47,908 nt of DNA from an uncultured Pseudomonadota bacterium (GCA_937862865.1 CALMFJ010000110.1:1-47908); one strand, 5' to 3'. Counted from the first letter of the stretch, positions 27,468 to 35,316 are shown. Numbers and translations: made by a program. Notes: generated by a model not told the origin, from the sequence alone.

Positions 27468-28175
27468 TCATTCCTCTTCGTATGCGTCCTGGGCCATCTG
27501 CTTTTCGCAGAGTTCAATATACTTGATGATGGTCTTCGCCGCCTCTTCGGACAGGACCGAGAATTCTGCGCCGACCCTCGTCAAGTCCATGAGATGGATA
27601 ACGCTTTTTATGACGGCCCCGGCGGAAAGGTTGTTTACCCGGGGAATGGTTATGACGAGATCGACCTGGTCCCCGGATTTGAAATGTGTCACATACTCGG
27701 TCAGCATAAAGGCTATGCCGCCCTCCGAGATGTCGACCGGCTCCACGTCTATGACGTTCGAATTCGATATGAACACCCGTACCGCAACGGGGTGCATTTC
27801 AGGTGGTTTTATGCGAACATGCTGGCGCCTTTCCCTTTTCGTTATCGTTGTGGGAAGACTCAACGTCAGGCGCATGCGCCGTTTCGGGGTAATATCGATA
27901 GACACCATCGCGGTGCTGAATTTGTAGAGTGAAAACTCCCCGGCAAACGTGACGTCGGCATGGCCGGTCTCGGGGTATTCGCCGGACGTGAGGCAGGTAT
28001 CGAGAACGATGTCCGAGCTTCCTTTCTTTGAACAGATCTTGCAGTCCTTGAGCGTTATCGTTCCGTCGATGACGACGCGTGCGGTCAGGTTATCCCGGAT
28101 GATCTCATCGAGGTACCTGTTCACATGGTGTTTGTCCCTGAGGACGATCAGGCTCTTTTTTTCCGAAGAACTCAT
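27468..28175 (-). CDS. PilZ-domain protein (c-di-GMP effector type)
   Basis: The 235-residue protein has an N-terminal YcgR-like domain (about 1-95, with a KDCKICSKKG Cys pair at about 43-50) and a C-terminal PilZ domain beginning with the c-di-GMP-binding RRQHVRI (RxxxR) at about 116-121, followed by VDISEGGIAF, the (D/N)xSxxG motif. Both nucleotide-binding motifs are present, so c-di-GMP binding is likely. It probably controls motility or surface attachment; no flagellar or pilus gene is adjacent. Confidence 0.87.
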   Translation of the reverse strand: MSSSEKKSLIVLRDKHHVNRYLDEIIRDNLTARVVIDGTITLKDCKICSKKGSSDIVLDTCLTSGEYPETGHADVTFAGEFSLYKFSTAMVSIDITPKRRMRLTLSLPTTITKRERRQHVRIKPPEMHPVAVRVFISNSNVIDVEPVDISEGGIAFMLTEYVTHFKSGDQVDLVITIPRVNNLSAGAVIKSVIHLMDLTRVGAEFSVLSEEAAKTIIKYIELCEKQMAQDAYEEE

Positions 28176-28234
28176 ACCTTATTATTTTATCATTTTTCAC
28201 CAATTCGATATCATTTACAAGAGGAAAGTGAAAT

Positions 28235-28263
28235 TTGACATTGAGCGGGCCTTTGTCTAGGAT
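28235..28263 (+). promoter_or_regulatory. Candidate promoter for the phospholipase D-like gene
   Basis: A perfect TTGACA (28235-28240) and TAGGAT (28258-28263) are separated by 17 bases. The ATG at 28276 would be only about six bases from the predicted transcription start, and no Shine-Dalgarno is present. Confidence 0.5.
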
Positions 28264-28275
28264 TATGAGCAATAT

Positions 28276-28812
28276 ATGAAGAAGCAGTATTTTTGGCTTT
28301 TTGCCCTCATATTGTTTGCCCTGCCTGTCGCAGCCGCCGGCGCGGGCCAGGACAGGAGCGCGGCCATCGACCTGTGCTTCACCCCGGGCGGTACGTGCAC
28401 GGACAGGATAATAAACGAGATCAACGCGGCGCGGTCCGAGATACTGGTGCAGGCATACTCGTTCACCTCCGCCGGGATCGGCAAGGCATTGATCAATGCG
28501 CACAAACGGGGCGTCAAGGTGGAGGCGATCCTCGACAGGAGCCAGCGCACGGCAAAATACTCATGGGCCACGTTCCTGGCGAACATGAGGATACCCACCT
28601 ACATAGACTCCCAGCATGCCATAGCACACAATAAGGTTATCATCATCGACGCGTTCACAACGATAACCGGTTCTTTCAATTTCACGAAGGCCGCTCAGGA
28701 AAAGAACGCCGAGAACCTGCTTATCATCCGGTCACGAGAGATAGCGAAGGCATACCGCGAGAACTGGTTGGAGCACCGGAAGCACTCGGAAAAGTACGAA
28801 GCGAGATACTAG
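28276..28812 (+). CDS. Secreted phospholipase D-like nuclease (Nuc family)
   Basis: This 178-residue protein has one PLD domain, the size of the small endonuclease Nuc. A Sec signal peptide (MKKQYFWLFALILFALPVAAAGA, about 1-23) directs it out of the cytoplasm. The catalytic HKD motif is HNKVIIIDAFTTITGSFNFT at about 119-138 (His, Lys, Asp, then GSFNFT). Single-HKD proteins dimerise to form one active site. It could be a periplasmic nuclease or phosphodiesterase. It is divergent from the PilZ gene and followed by the hydrogenase promoter. Confidence 0.87.
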   Translation: MKKQYFWLFALILFALPVAAAGAGQDRSAAIDLCFTPGGTCTDRIINEINAARSEILVQAYSFTSAGIGKALINAHKRGVKVEAILDRSQRTAKYSWATFLANMRIPTYIDSQHAIAHNKVIIIDAFTTITGSFNFTKAAQEKNAENLLIIRSREIAKAYRENWLEHRKHSEKYEARY

Positions 28813-28852
28813 AGGCGGTTCCGCGTTCGCTGTTCTACGTTAAAAACAGATC

Positions 28853-28873
28853 ATTCGCGTATATGCCGCGAAT
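28853..28873. promoter_or_regulatory. Inverted repeat ATTCGCG-N7-CGCGAAT upstream of the hydrogenase gene
   Basis: A perfect 7-bp inverted repeat with a 7-base spacer lies about 105 bp upstream of the hydrogenase promoter and 40 bp after the phospholipase D-like gene. No T-run follows, so it looks more like a protein-binding site than a terminator. The rest of this 204-bp gap holds the hydrogenase promoter and an unassigned TGTGCACA palindrome. Confidence 0.4.
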
Positions 28874-28956
28874 CGTGACCTTTTCTTTTGCTATGTGCAC
28901 AAGAGGGCCATTGTGAAACATTGGGTCTTTTCTTAACGCAGAACGTTTTTCCGTTG

Positions 28957-28986
28957 TTGTACAATCACGCGCAAAAACTGTATAAT
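28957..28986 (+). promoter_or_regulatory. Promoter of the [FeFe] hydrogenase gene
   Basis: TTGTAC (28957-28962) and a perfect TATAAT (28981-28986) are 18 bases apart. Transcription would start near 28993, leaving a leader of about 24 bases that contains GGAGGG, a good ribosome-binding site for the ATG at 29017. Confidence 0.6.
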
Positions 28987-29016
28987 GTTTAGCTTTTTTA
29001 GCATTTGGAGGGAAGT

Positions 29017-32000
29017 ATGGCAAGAATCACTATAGACAATCACACGTGCACGGTGCGTGACGGGAGCACGGTCATCGATGCGGCGCGGGAGAACGGGATT
29101 GACATACCGACCCTGGGGTATGACCCGAGAGTGAGCCCCCCGACCAACGTCGAGATATCCATGGTCGAGATCATCGATAATGGAAAGTCGCACATACTAT
29201 CGGCAACCGGCACCGTCGTTTCCGACGGGATGACAATCATAACACGGTCGCCTGCGCTCGAAAGCTTCAGGAAGATCTATCTCCAGGCACTCTTGAGGAA
29301 CCATTATGGGGACTGCGAAGCCCCGTGCGTTACCCGGTGCCCCGCTCATATCGATATACAGAAATACCTTTATCACGTCGCGAACGGGAATTTTGTCGAG
29401 GCCCTGCGCGTCATCAAGGAGAACAACCCGTTCCCTTCTGTCTGCGGCCGCGTCTGCCCTCATCCGTGCGAGGCCGAATGCCGGAGGAACGCGGTGGATG
29501 CCCCGGTCAATATCAACGGGGTGAAAAGGTTCATCGGGGATTTTGACAGTTACCAGGCCGTCGAATATACACCGCGGACCATGCCGGATACCGGGAAGAT
29601 GGTTGCGGTGATCGGTGCGGGGCCGGCCGGCCTCACATGCGCCTATTTCCTGAAATGCCTCGGGCACCGGGTGACCGTGTTCGAAAGACAGGAAGCTGCC
29701 GGCGGAATGCTCAGGTGGGGCATCCCCTATTACCGTCTGCCGGAGGACATCCTTGAACGGGAGATCCGGGCGGTGCTCAACCTGGATATCGATATCCGCT
29801 ACCAGAAAGAGCTGGGCAAGGATTTCACGATCCAATCGCTGAAAAGGGACGGTTACGACGCGATATTCCTGGGAATAGGGGCCCAGAAATCATCCCGGAT
29901 GGCCATCCCCGGCGAGGACACCCCGGGCGTCATGACAGGGCTCGATCTTCTCGCGCGCTGCGCCCGGAACGAAAGGCCTGACCTCGGGGACGATGTCGTT
30001 GTGTTCGGAGGGGGCAACACGGCCATGGACGCCGCGCGCAGTGCGATCCGTCTCGGCTCCCGGAACGTGACCGTAGCCTACCGCCGGACCCGCAAAGAGA
30101 TGCCCGCCGAAGACGTCGAGATAGAAGAGGCGATAGAAGAAGGCGCGAAGATGATGTATCTGACCGCTCCAAAGACGATAACCGGCGAGAACGGTGCAAT
30201 AAAGCTCATTTGCATGAAAATGGAGCTCGGGGAGCCGGATGCGAGCGGCAGGCGCCGGCCGGTGCCCGTCGAGGGAGCCGACTTCATCCTTCCGTGTACG
30301 ACAATAGTCAGCGCCATCGGCCAGATCGTCGACAACGACTGTATAGCCCGCGACGACCTGACGACAAAACACGGGACGATCCTCGTGTCGAACACCATGG
30401 AAACATCCATACCCGGCGTCTTCTCCGGGGGGGATTGCGTGAGCGGGCCGGATATCGCGATCAATGCGATCGGCGCGGGGAAAAAGGCTGCGTACGAGAT
30501 AGACGAGTACCTCCGGACGGGAAAGTCCGTTCCCGACGTCGAACCGTACAATTGTTCCAAGGGGCGCTGGGATGAGATATCGCCGGACGAGTTCAGGTCC
30601 GTCGTCCCGTCGGAGCGTAATGAGATACCCGTACTCGACCCTGGCACGAGGAAAACGGGCTTTGAGGAATGCACAAGGACGTGGGATGGCGAAACCGCCA
30701 TGCAGGAGGCGGCGCGCTGTCTCGCCTGCGGGTGCATCGAACGCTACGGCTGCACCTTGAGGCGCCACGCAAGCGATTACCAGGTAGAATCAGACGGGCC
30801 GGCGCCGGCCCGCATTCTCCCCGTCGACGATAATCACCCCTTCATCGTGCGCGATCCCGGCAAATGCATCCTGTGCGGCCTGTGCCTCAAGGTTTGCCGC
30901 GAAATGGAAGGGTCGTCAGCCCTGTCATTCTACGAAACGGACAATGTCCTGACGATAGGGCCGAACGACCATCGCCCGCTCGATATGACGGTGTGTGTTG
31001 CATGCGGCCACTGCGCAACGGCATGCCCCACGGGGGCACTCTCCTTCAAACCTGTGATACCGACGATCTATCGCGTCCTGCACGATCCCAATATTATCGT
31101 CGTCGCACAGATCGCCCCGGCTGTCCGCGCAACGTTCGGACAGCACTACGGCCTCGAGCCGAGCACGGTCATGTCCGTCCTGGCGGCCGGGCTCAAGGAA
31201 GTGGGATTCAACTTCGTGTTCGACACATGCTGGGCGGCGGACCTCACCATCATGGAAGAGGGCACGGAATTTCTGAGCCGTATCGCGGAGCAGGGCGTCC
31301 TTCCCCAGATCACATCGTGTTGTCCCGCATGGGTGAACTATTGTGAAAAGATGGCGCCCGATATCCTCCCGCATCTTTCATCATGCCGGTCACCCCAGCA
31401 AATGTTCGGTTCCGTCATGAAGCATTATTTCGCCGGGCAGATGAAGGTCCCCCCCGAGAGGCTCTTCTTCGTTTCCATCATGCCGTGCAACGCAAAGAAG
31501 TATGAAGCGCGCCGTCCCGAATTCAACCGGGCCGGGATCGCCGACGTCGACGCCGTCCTGACGACGACAGAAGTGATCAAGATGTTCGAAGAACGGGGGA
31601 TGGACCCCCGGCTCTTCAATCCCGTCCCCGTGGATGCCTTCTTCGGGAAGGTGAGCGGCGCCGGCATCATTTTCGGGGCCTCGGGCGGCGTGGCGGAGGC
31701 CGCCTTAAGGCTCGCCGCCGAGCGCGTCATGGGAAAGAGAATGGAAAGCTTCACCTACGAGCAGGTCCGGGGACTGAACGGCGTCAAGGAAACCACGATC
31801 AGCCTTGGCGAAACGAAGGTGCGCCTTGCCGTCGTCAGCGGGCTCCAGAATGCGCAGGACCTGATAGACAGGATGCGGGCCGGGGATGCCCCGTATGATC
31901 TCATCGAGGTCATGGCCTGCCCGGGAGGGTGCATCAACGGGTCCGGGAACCCGGCCCCCAAGCTGACAAGCGACCCTGAAGACAGGCTCGAGGTCCTCTA

Positions 32001-32445
32001 CCGGCTTGACGAGATCGCGCCCATCAAGAAAAGCCAGGACAACCCGACCATACAGGCGATCTACACGAACTGGCTCGGAAAACCCGACGGGACCCTCTCT
32101 CACCATAACCTGCACACGACATACCGCCGCCGCTCGATGCGCCTGCAGGAATCCGTTGAAGAGCTGCTCCGGGACAATCAGCCAATCGATGTCGGCGTCT
32201 GCCTCGGGACAAGCTGCTACCTCAAGGGTTCGTTCCACCTTCTCGAAGGGCTTTCCGCCGAGCTGAAAAAACGCGGGCTCCTCGAAAAGTTCAGGATAAA
32301 GGCGCGCTTCTGCACGGACCAGTGCGCCGGCGGGCCGAATGTCGTCGTGGGCACGAGCGTCATCAACCAGGTCGACCCTGACGACCCGGTCGCCTTCGTG
32401 GAAAGCCACCTCCTGCCCGCCCTGAAGTTAATAGAAGGCGCATAA
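29017..32445 (+). CDS. Multidomain NAD(P)H-linked [FeFe] hydrogenase (GltD-HydA fusion)
   Basis: The 1142-residue protein joins several modules. Residues 1-80: a NuoG-type ferredoxin fold that lacks its four Cys. About 96-165: a Cys-rich GltD-like N-domain (C100, C104, C108 and SVCGRVCPHPCEAEC). About 190-520: an FAD/NAD(P)H oxidoreductase (GAGPAGL near 199, GGGNTAMDAAR near 331). C617-C627 and C660-C670: two [4Fe-4S] sites. About 690-1010: the H-cluster domain, with TSCCPAW (766-772), MPCNAKKYE (from 822) and EVMACPGGC (964-972), so C769, C824, C968 and C972 are expected ligands. About 1050-1142: a NuoE/thioredoxin-like [2Fe-2S] tail (C1062, C1067, C1099, C1103). It should be a cytoplasmic enzyme that couples NAD(P)H to H2, possibly by bifurcation. 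No maturase gene is nearby. Confidence 0.93.
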   Translation: MARITIDNHTCTVRDGSTVIDAARENGIDIPTLGYDPRVSPPTNVEISMVEIIDNGKSHILSATGTVVSDGMTIITRSPALESFRKIYLQALLRNHYGDCEAPCVTRCPAHIDIQKYLYHVANGNFVEALRVIKENNPFPSVCGRVCPHPCEAECRRNAVDAPVNINGVKRFIGDFDSYQAVEYTPRTMPDTGKMVAVIGAGPAGLTCAYFLKCLGHRVTVFERQEAAGGMLRWGIPYYRLPEDILEREIRAVLNLDIDIRYQKELGKDFTIQSLKRDGYDAIFLGIGAQKSSRMAIPGEDTPGVMTGLDLLARCARNERPDLGDDVVVFGGGNTAMDAARSAIRLGSRNVTVAYRRTRKEMPAEDVEIEEAIEEGAKMMYLTAPKTITGENGAIKLICMKMELGEPDASGRRRPVPVEGADFILPCTTIVSAIGQIVDNDCIARDDLTTKHGTILVSNTMETSIPGVFSGGDCVSGPDIAINAIGAGKKAAYEIDEYLRTGKSVPDVEPYNCSKGRWDEISPDEFRSVVPSERNEIPVLDPGTRKTGFEECTRTWDGETAMQEAARCLACGCIERYGCTLRRHASDYQVESDGPAPARILPVDDNHPFIVRDPGKCILCGLCLKVCREMEGSSALSFYETDNVLTIGPNDHRPLDMTVCVACGHCATACPTGALSFKPVIPTIYRVLHDPNIIVVAQIAPAVRATFGQHYGLEPSTVMSVLAAGLKEVGFNFVFDTCWAADLTIMEEGTEFLSRIAEQGVLPQITSCCPAWVNYCEKMAPDILPHLSSCRSPQQMFGSVMKHYFAGQMKVPPERLFFVSIMPCNAKKYEARRPEFNRAGIADVDAVLTTTEVIKMFEERGMDPRLFNPVPVDAFFGKVSGAGIIFGASGGVAEAALRLAAERVMGKRMESFTYEQVRGLNGVKETTISLGETKVRLAVVSGLQNAQDLIDRMRAGDAPYDLIEVMACPGGCINGSGNPAPKLTSDPEDRLEVLYRLDEIAPIKKSQDNPTIQAIYTNWLGKPDGTLSHHNLHTTYRRRSMRLQESVEELLRDNQPIDVGVCLGTSCYLKGSFHLLEGLSAELKKRGLLEKFRIKARFCTDQCAGGPNVVVGTSVINQVDPDDPVAFVESHLLPALKLIEGA

Positions 32446-32454
32446 GGAGCGCTC

Positions 32455-32709
32455 ATGGCAAAGCACACGCACTCATTTGTGGAGACACACGACGGTTTTC
32501 TCGGTTACGGCATGGACCGGCAAACGGACGAAGACACCGTCGCCGTCTACCTCCAGAAATTCTCAGACGACGACCTCATGAAGGTGATGCTGAAGCGCAT
32601 GTCCGACGCCGAACTGGCTGAGGTCTTCGAGATGGTCAGCAAGCTCCTCAAAGTGCACCTCACGGAACCCGAATACCACCGTTATTTCCTGAAAGACGAC
32701 GGGCCATAG
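32455..32709 (+). CDS. Small conserved protein downstream of the hydrogenase
   Basis: This 84-residue soluble, acidic protein begins nine bases after the hydrogenase stop, with AAGGAG upstream of the ATG, so the two are co-transcribed. It resembles, from memory, small cytoplasmic proteins of Geobacter-like bacteria with HSFVETHDGFLGYGMDR, then KFSDDDLMKVMLKRMSDAELAEVFEMVSKLLKVHL (amphipathic helices) and EYHRYFLK. It has no Cys, so it is not a redox carrier. Its function is unknown. The stop codon lies in the left arm of a heptad hairpin. Confidence 0.8.
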   Translation: MAKHTHSFVETHDGFLGYGMDRQTDEDTVAVYLQKFSDDDLMKVMLKRMSDAELAEVFEMVSKLLKVHLTEPEYHRYFLKDDGP

Positions 32710-32765
32710 GCGATGGGCAATAGGGCTTTCGTCCCGTGTTTCCCATCGCCCATTGCCTATGGCCC
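32701..32765. repeat. Heptad hairpin shared by two convergent gene ends
   Basis: Two 24-base arms, 32701-32724 and 32742-32765, are inverted with 21 of 24 positions matching and a 17-base loop. Each arm is built from heptads (GGCCATA, GGCGATG, GGCAATA). The stop of the small hydrogenase-linked gene (32707-32709) lies in the left arm and the stop of the VOC gene (32757-32759, minus strand) in the right arm. Both proteins therefore end in Gly-Pro from the same GGGCCATAG. It could serve as a two-way terminator, although no T-run is present. Confidence 0.8.
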
Positions 32766-33332
32766 GCTCTTCTCCATTATCTCTTCCGCAAGTTTTTTTG
32801 CTTCTTCTTTGGTCAGTTCGAGGCGGGATTTTCCGCCGCCGGGGTGGTTTGTTGTCAATGTAACACCGTTCGCCGCCGGGCTTATTTCCCATTTCACGCC
32901 TGCGGGAAACCTCAGGGGTTCGACAAGAAATTCTTCGGGTTTGAACTGCGCTATCTGGATAAGGACCCCGAACGCGTCCCGGGGATGGATGAAAAGCTCT
33001 TTCCAGTTTTCGGAATCGTCGTTGTAGCCGAAGGCCGGTATCCCTTTCTCGTCGAGGTATTCTTTCGCCCTTGCGATATCGAGGGTCTGAAAACATATGT
33101 GATGCACACCTTCACGTTCGGCAAGGAACTTGTCAAGAAAGCTGCCGTTTCCTGTGGGCGTTATCATCTCCACCCGTGTCAGGTCGCCCGCAGAAAAGAC
33201 CTGCCCCAGGTATTTAAGGTCTTCGAGGACAGACCACGCGCACGGCACAAGGCCGAGGACGTCGCAAAAGAACTGTTTTGCTTTTTCAATGTCTTTCACG
33301 GCAAGCGAAATATGGTCAATACGTTCTATCAT
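32757..33332 (-). CDS. VOC-family (glyoxalase / methylmalonyl-CoA epimerase-like) protein
   Basis: The 191-residue protein has the paired beta-alpha-beta-beta-beta modules of the vicinal oxygen chelate fold: RIDHISLAVKDIEKAKQFF...VEMITP (about 3-62) and GVHHICFQTLDIARAKEYLDEKGI...VLIQIAQF (about 76-130). Metal-ligand candidates are H7, E60, H78 and the Gln in LIQIAQ near the end. The first half most resembles methylmalonyl-CoA epimerase. About 60 C-terminal residues, Lys/Glu-rich, extend beyond the normal fold and are unexplained. A role in propionate or branched acyl-CoA metabolism is possible but unproven. Confidence 0.82.
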   Translation of the reverse strand: MIERIDHISLAVKDIEKAKQFFCDVLGLVPCAWSVLEDLKYLGQVFSAGDLTRVEMITPTGNGSFLDKFLAEREGVHHICFQTLDIARAKEYLDEKGIPAFGYNDDSENWKELFIHPRDAFGVLIQIAQFKPEEFLVEPLRFPAGVKWEISPAANGVTLTTNHPGGGKSRLELTKEEAKKLAEEIMEKSGP

Positions 33333-33489
33333 GTGCCCTCCGCAACGATCGTGAACTCATTATGTTAGCGTGCCGGAAATGTTGAGGCAAGTAAATATTT
33401 GACAATACGCGGGCGTCGGCGATAGTCCGAAAAGTGAAATGAAGGTCCTTTGTTCCCACGGCAAAGGTCCGGGATGTCCTGGAAAAAAA

Positions 33490-33732
33490 TTAATTCAATA
33501 TATTGAAGCTGGCGGGAATCTTCCGCTTGCAAATAGGGCACACCGGCTCAATAAGGGTGAATGTCCTGCCAAAGACATCGACACTTTTGAAAAATACGCC
33601 CGGTGCATCGCAGAGGTTTTTTTCGCTGAATATCTTTCCGCACTCGCAGACAGGGTACTCCTGACGTATCGTCTTGCCCCGGAATGCCTGATCAACGTAT
33701 TGGGATACCATCTTTTGTTCGTCTGTCGTCAT
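33490..33732 (-). CDS. Hypothetical small zinc-ribbon protein
   Basis: This 80-residue reading frame has two Cys pairs, CECGKIF (about 29-35) and EPVCPICKRKIP (about 62-73), spaced as in a zinc ribbon. AGGAG lies about 12 bases before the ATG, which is rather far. A plus-strand frame over the same bases (33439-33738) lacks such features. No function can be given. It sits between the VOC gene and the DUF5714 gene. Confidence 0.5.
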   Translation of the reverse strand: MTTDEQKMVSQYVDQAFRGKTIRQEYPVCECGKIFSEKNLCDAPGVFFKSVDVFGRTFTLIEPVCPICKRKIPASFNILN

Positions 33733-33854
33733 ATGTGAATATAATCTCCTTATCCCGGTTTGGCAACCCGTACCAAACGAGATGGTACGTCTTCTCCATC
33801 CCGTTCCGTCCCGAAGGGGTAATCGGTATATTGAGGCAAAAACTTAATGTATCC

Positions 33855-33863
33855 TGTTATACT
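33855..33863 (+). promoter_or_regulatory. Candidate extended -10 promoter for the DUF5714 gene
   Basis: TGTTATACT is an extended -10 (TG-N-TATACT) with no convincing -35 at the right distance. It would start a transcript near 33870 with a structured leader of about 75 bases before the GTG at 33946. Confidence 0.35.
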
Positions 33864-33881
33864 ATAGATGCTGCAAAGCGG

Positions 33882-33916
33882 GACCTCAAGACCGGTCTGC
33901 ACCCGGTTTGAAGGTC
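33882..33916 (+). other. Stem-loop in the leader of the DUF5714 gene
   Basis: A 14-bp stem with two mismatches and one G-U pair (33882-33895 with 33903-33916) encloses a 7-base loop, 14 bases before the AGGAGG ribosome-binding site. The outer AAGC (33876-33879) could also pair with GCTT (33924-33927). It does not match any riboswitch I know. It might influence translation of the downstream gene. A separate perfect 7-bp inverted repeat, CGTACCA/TGGTACG, lies at 33769-33789. Confidence 0.4.
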
Positions 33917-33945
33917 GCTGCGGGCTTTTGAGGAGGATGATAAAG

Positions 33946-34650
33946 GTGGACCATAAGAACGATTGCTTTGTCTGCGGGAGGGAACTCGTATATCTTGATA
34001 ACGACGAAGACGCGGTGTGCCTCTATTGTAAAGAGGCGCACCGTTCAAACGTCCGGTGCGAGGCCGGGCACTATGTATGCGACAGGTGCCACAGTCTCGG
34101 GGGAAACGAACTCATCGAAAAATACTGCCTGAAAAGTACCTCGCGGGACCCTGTGGAAATGGCCTTTGATCTGATGAGGCACCCTCAGATCAAGATGCAC
34201 GGACCGGAGCATCATTTCCTGGTACCGGCGGTCCTTCTTACCGCCTGCCATAACGTTCGGAAGACTGACGCCGCCCGGAGGGAAAGCGACCTGAAAAAAG
34301 CCAGGCAGCGGGCGGAGAAGGTCCTGGGCGGGTTTTGCGGTTTCTACGGTAACTGCGGGGCCGCGGTCGGGACAGGGATAGCGGTAAGTGTGCTTACGGG
34401 TGCCACACCCCTCTCCCGGGAAGAATGGAGGCTCGCGAACCTCATGACGGCCAGGAGCCTCTTCGCCATTGCCGCGCATGGTGGGCCGAGGTGCTGCAAG
34501 AGGAACTCATTCCTCGCCATCGGCGAGGCCGCCGCTTTCTTTGAGGAGCATCTCGGGATATCCCTGCCGGTCACCAGGGACGTAAAATGCGGTTTTCATG
34601 CCCTGAACAGGGAATGCCTGGCAGAAGAATGCCCTTTTTACGGAAAATGA
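33946..34650 (+). CDS. DUF5714-family Cys-rich protein
   Basis: The 234-residue protein matches my memory of DUF5714, found in methanogens and anaerobic bacteria. The N-terminal zinc-binding part has CFVCG, CLYC, RCEAGHYVCDRCH. The conserved core has MHGPEHHFLVPAVLLTA, GGFCGFYGNCGAAVGTGIAVSVLTGATPLS and GGPRCCKRNSFLAI, ending in CLAEECPFYG. Its biochemical role is unknown; the His/Cys motifs suggest a metal or Fe-S site. The GTG at 33946 is chosen because AGGAGG lies nine bases upstream; the ATG at 33937 abuts that site directly. Confidence 0.83.
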   Translation: MDHKNDCFVCGRELVYLDNDEDAVCLYCKEAHRSNVRCEAGHYVCDRCHSLGGNELIEKYCLKSTSRDPVEMAFDLMRHPQIKMHGPEHHFLVPAVLLTACHNVRKTDAARRESDLKKARQRAEKVLGGFCGFYGNCGAAVGTGIAVSVLTGATPLSREEWRLANLMTARSLFAIAAHGGPRCCKRNSFLAIGEAAAFFEEHLGISLPVTRDVKCGFHALNRECLAEECPFYGK

Positions 34651-34668
34651 CCGCCGACCCGCGCCCTG

Positions 34669-35316
34669 CTACTTCCCGTCCGCCCATCGGGCAACGATCT
34701 TCTGCCGCGCGGCCGGGTAATCGTCAAAAGAGCCGAGCTTAAAGGAATTGCAGCCCTCCGCGGTAAGGTACATCCCGTATATCTCCCCGCCGATATACGA
34801 TCTCCTACCGGGCTCTTCATTGTTTTGCTCTTCACGCTGCCTGTTCATGAGGCCGGGCACGTGGTCGATGAACCTGAAATCGCCTTCCGGTACGGGACAG
34901 GGAGGCTTGACGGCGAGCCCGTACGCCAGGGGTTCGGGCTTGAAGTCGCCGGATGAGTCGTAGGCAAAGGAACGTATCCTGCCGTCTTTCTCAGAAAAAC
35001 CGATATGATAAACGGTGACCTCTTCGGGAGACCCGCATTCATTCACCGAATTGAACCACTCGTAGAGCTTCGCCAGGTTTCCCGGCGAATACCCGTTCAG
35101 ATCGTGGATATCGCTTACCGGCATCTGATTGACGATACAGAACCATTGCTCCATGAAACGGGGAAGGCCCGTCGAGGCGACAATTGTCCTGAGATGCGGC
35201 ACATATATCGCCCCGGTAGCAAAATAGGCCGGTTCCCTGTCCTCAGGAGAGACGACGAGCGTATCGAATGCAACGAGGGCCTGTTTCTCATCCGTATAAA
35301 ATATGAGAGATGACAT
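34669..35316 (-). CDS. Hypothetical protein, possibly Ntn-hydrolase-like
   Basis: The protein of 215 residues has no signal peptide, membrane segment or recognised catalytic motif. Its start (SSLIFYTDEKQALVAFDTLVVS...FATGAIYVPHLRTIVASTG) is faintly reminiscent of proteasome-like Ntn hydrolases in strand order, but this is only an impression. GGAAGGTA lies four bases before the ATG. It is convergent with the DUF5714 gene and divergent from the PurF-like gene. Its function is unknown. Confidence 0.7.
   Translation of the reverse strand: MSSLIFYTDEKQALVAFDTLVVSPEDREPAYFATGAIYVPHLRTIVASTGLPRFMEQWFCIVNQMPVSDIHDLNGYSPGNLAKLYEWFNSVNECGSPEEVTVYHIGFSEKDGRIRSFAYDSSGDFKPEPLAYGLAVKPPCPVPEGDFRFIDHVPGLMNRQREEQNNEEPGRRSYIGGEIYGMYLTAEGCNSFKLGSFDDYPAARQKIVARWADGK

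Noticed and set aside
28911-28930. TTGTGAA half-site as a Rex operator for the hydrogenase gene
   Set aside because: Only the left half of the Rex consensus is present and the mirrored TTCACAA is missing.
33439-33738. Plus-strand 99-codon frame opposite the small zinc-ribbon gene
   Set aside because: No ribosome-binding site or domain, and the minus-strand frame has paired Cys motifs.
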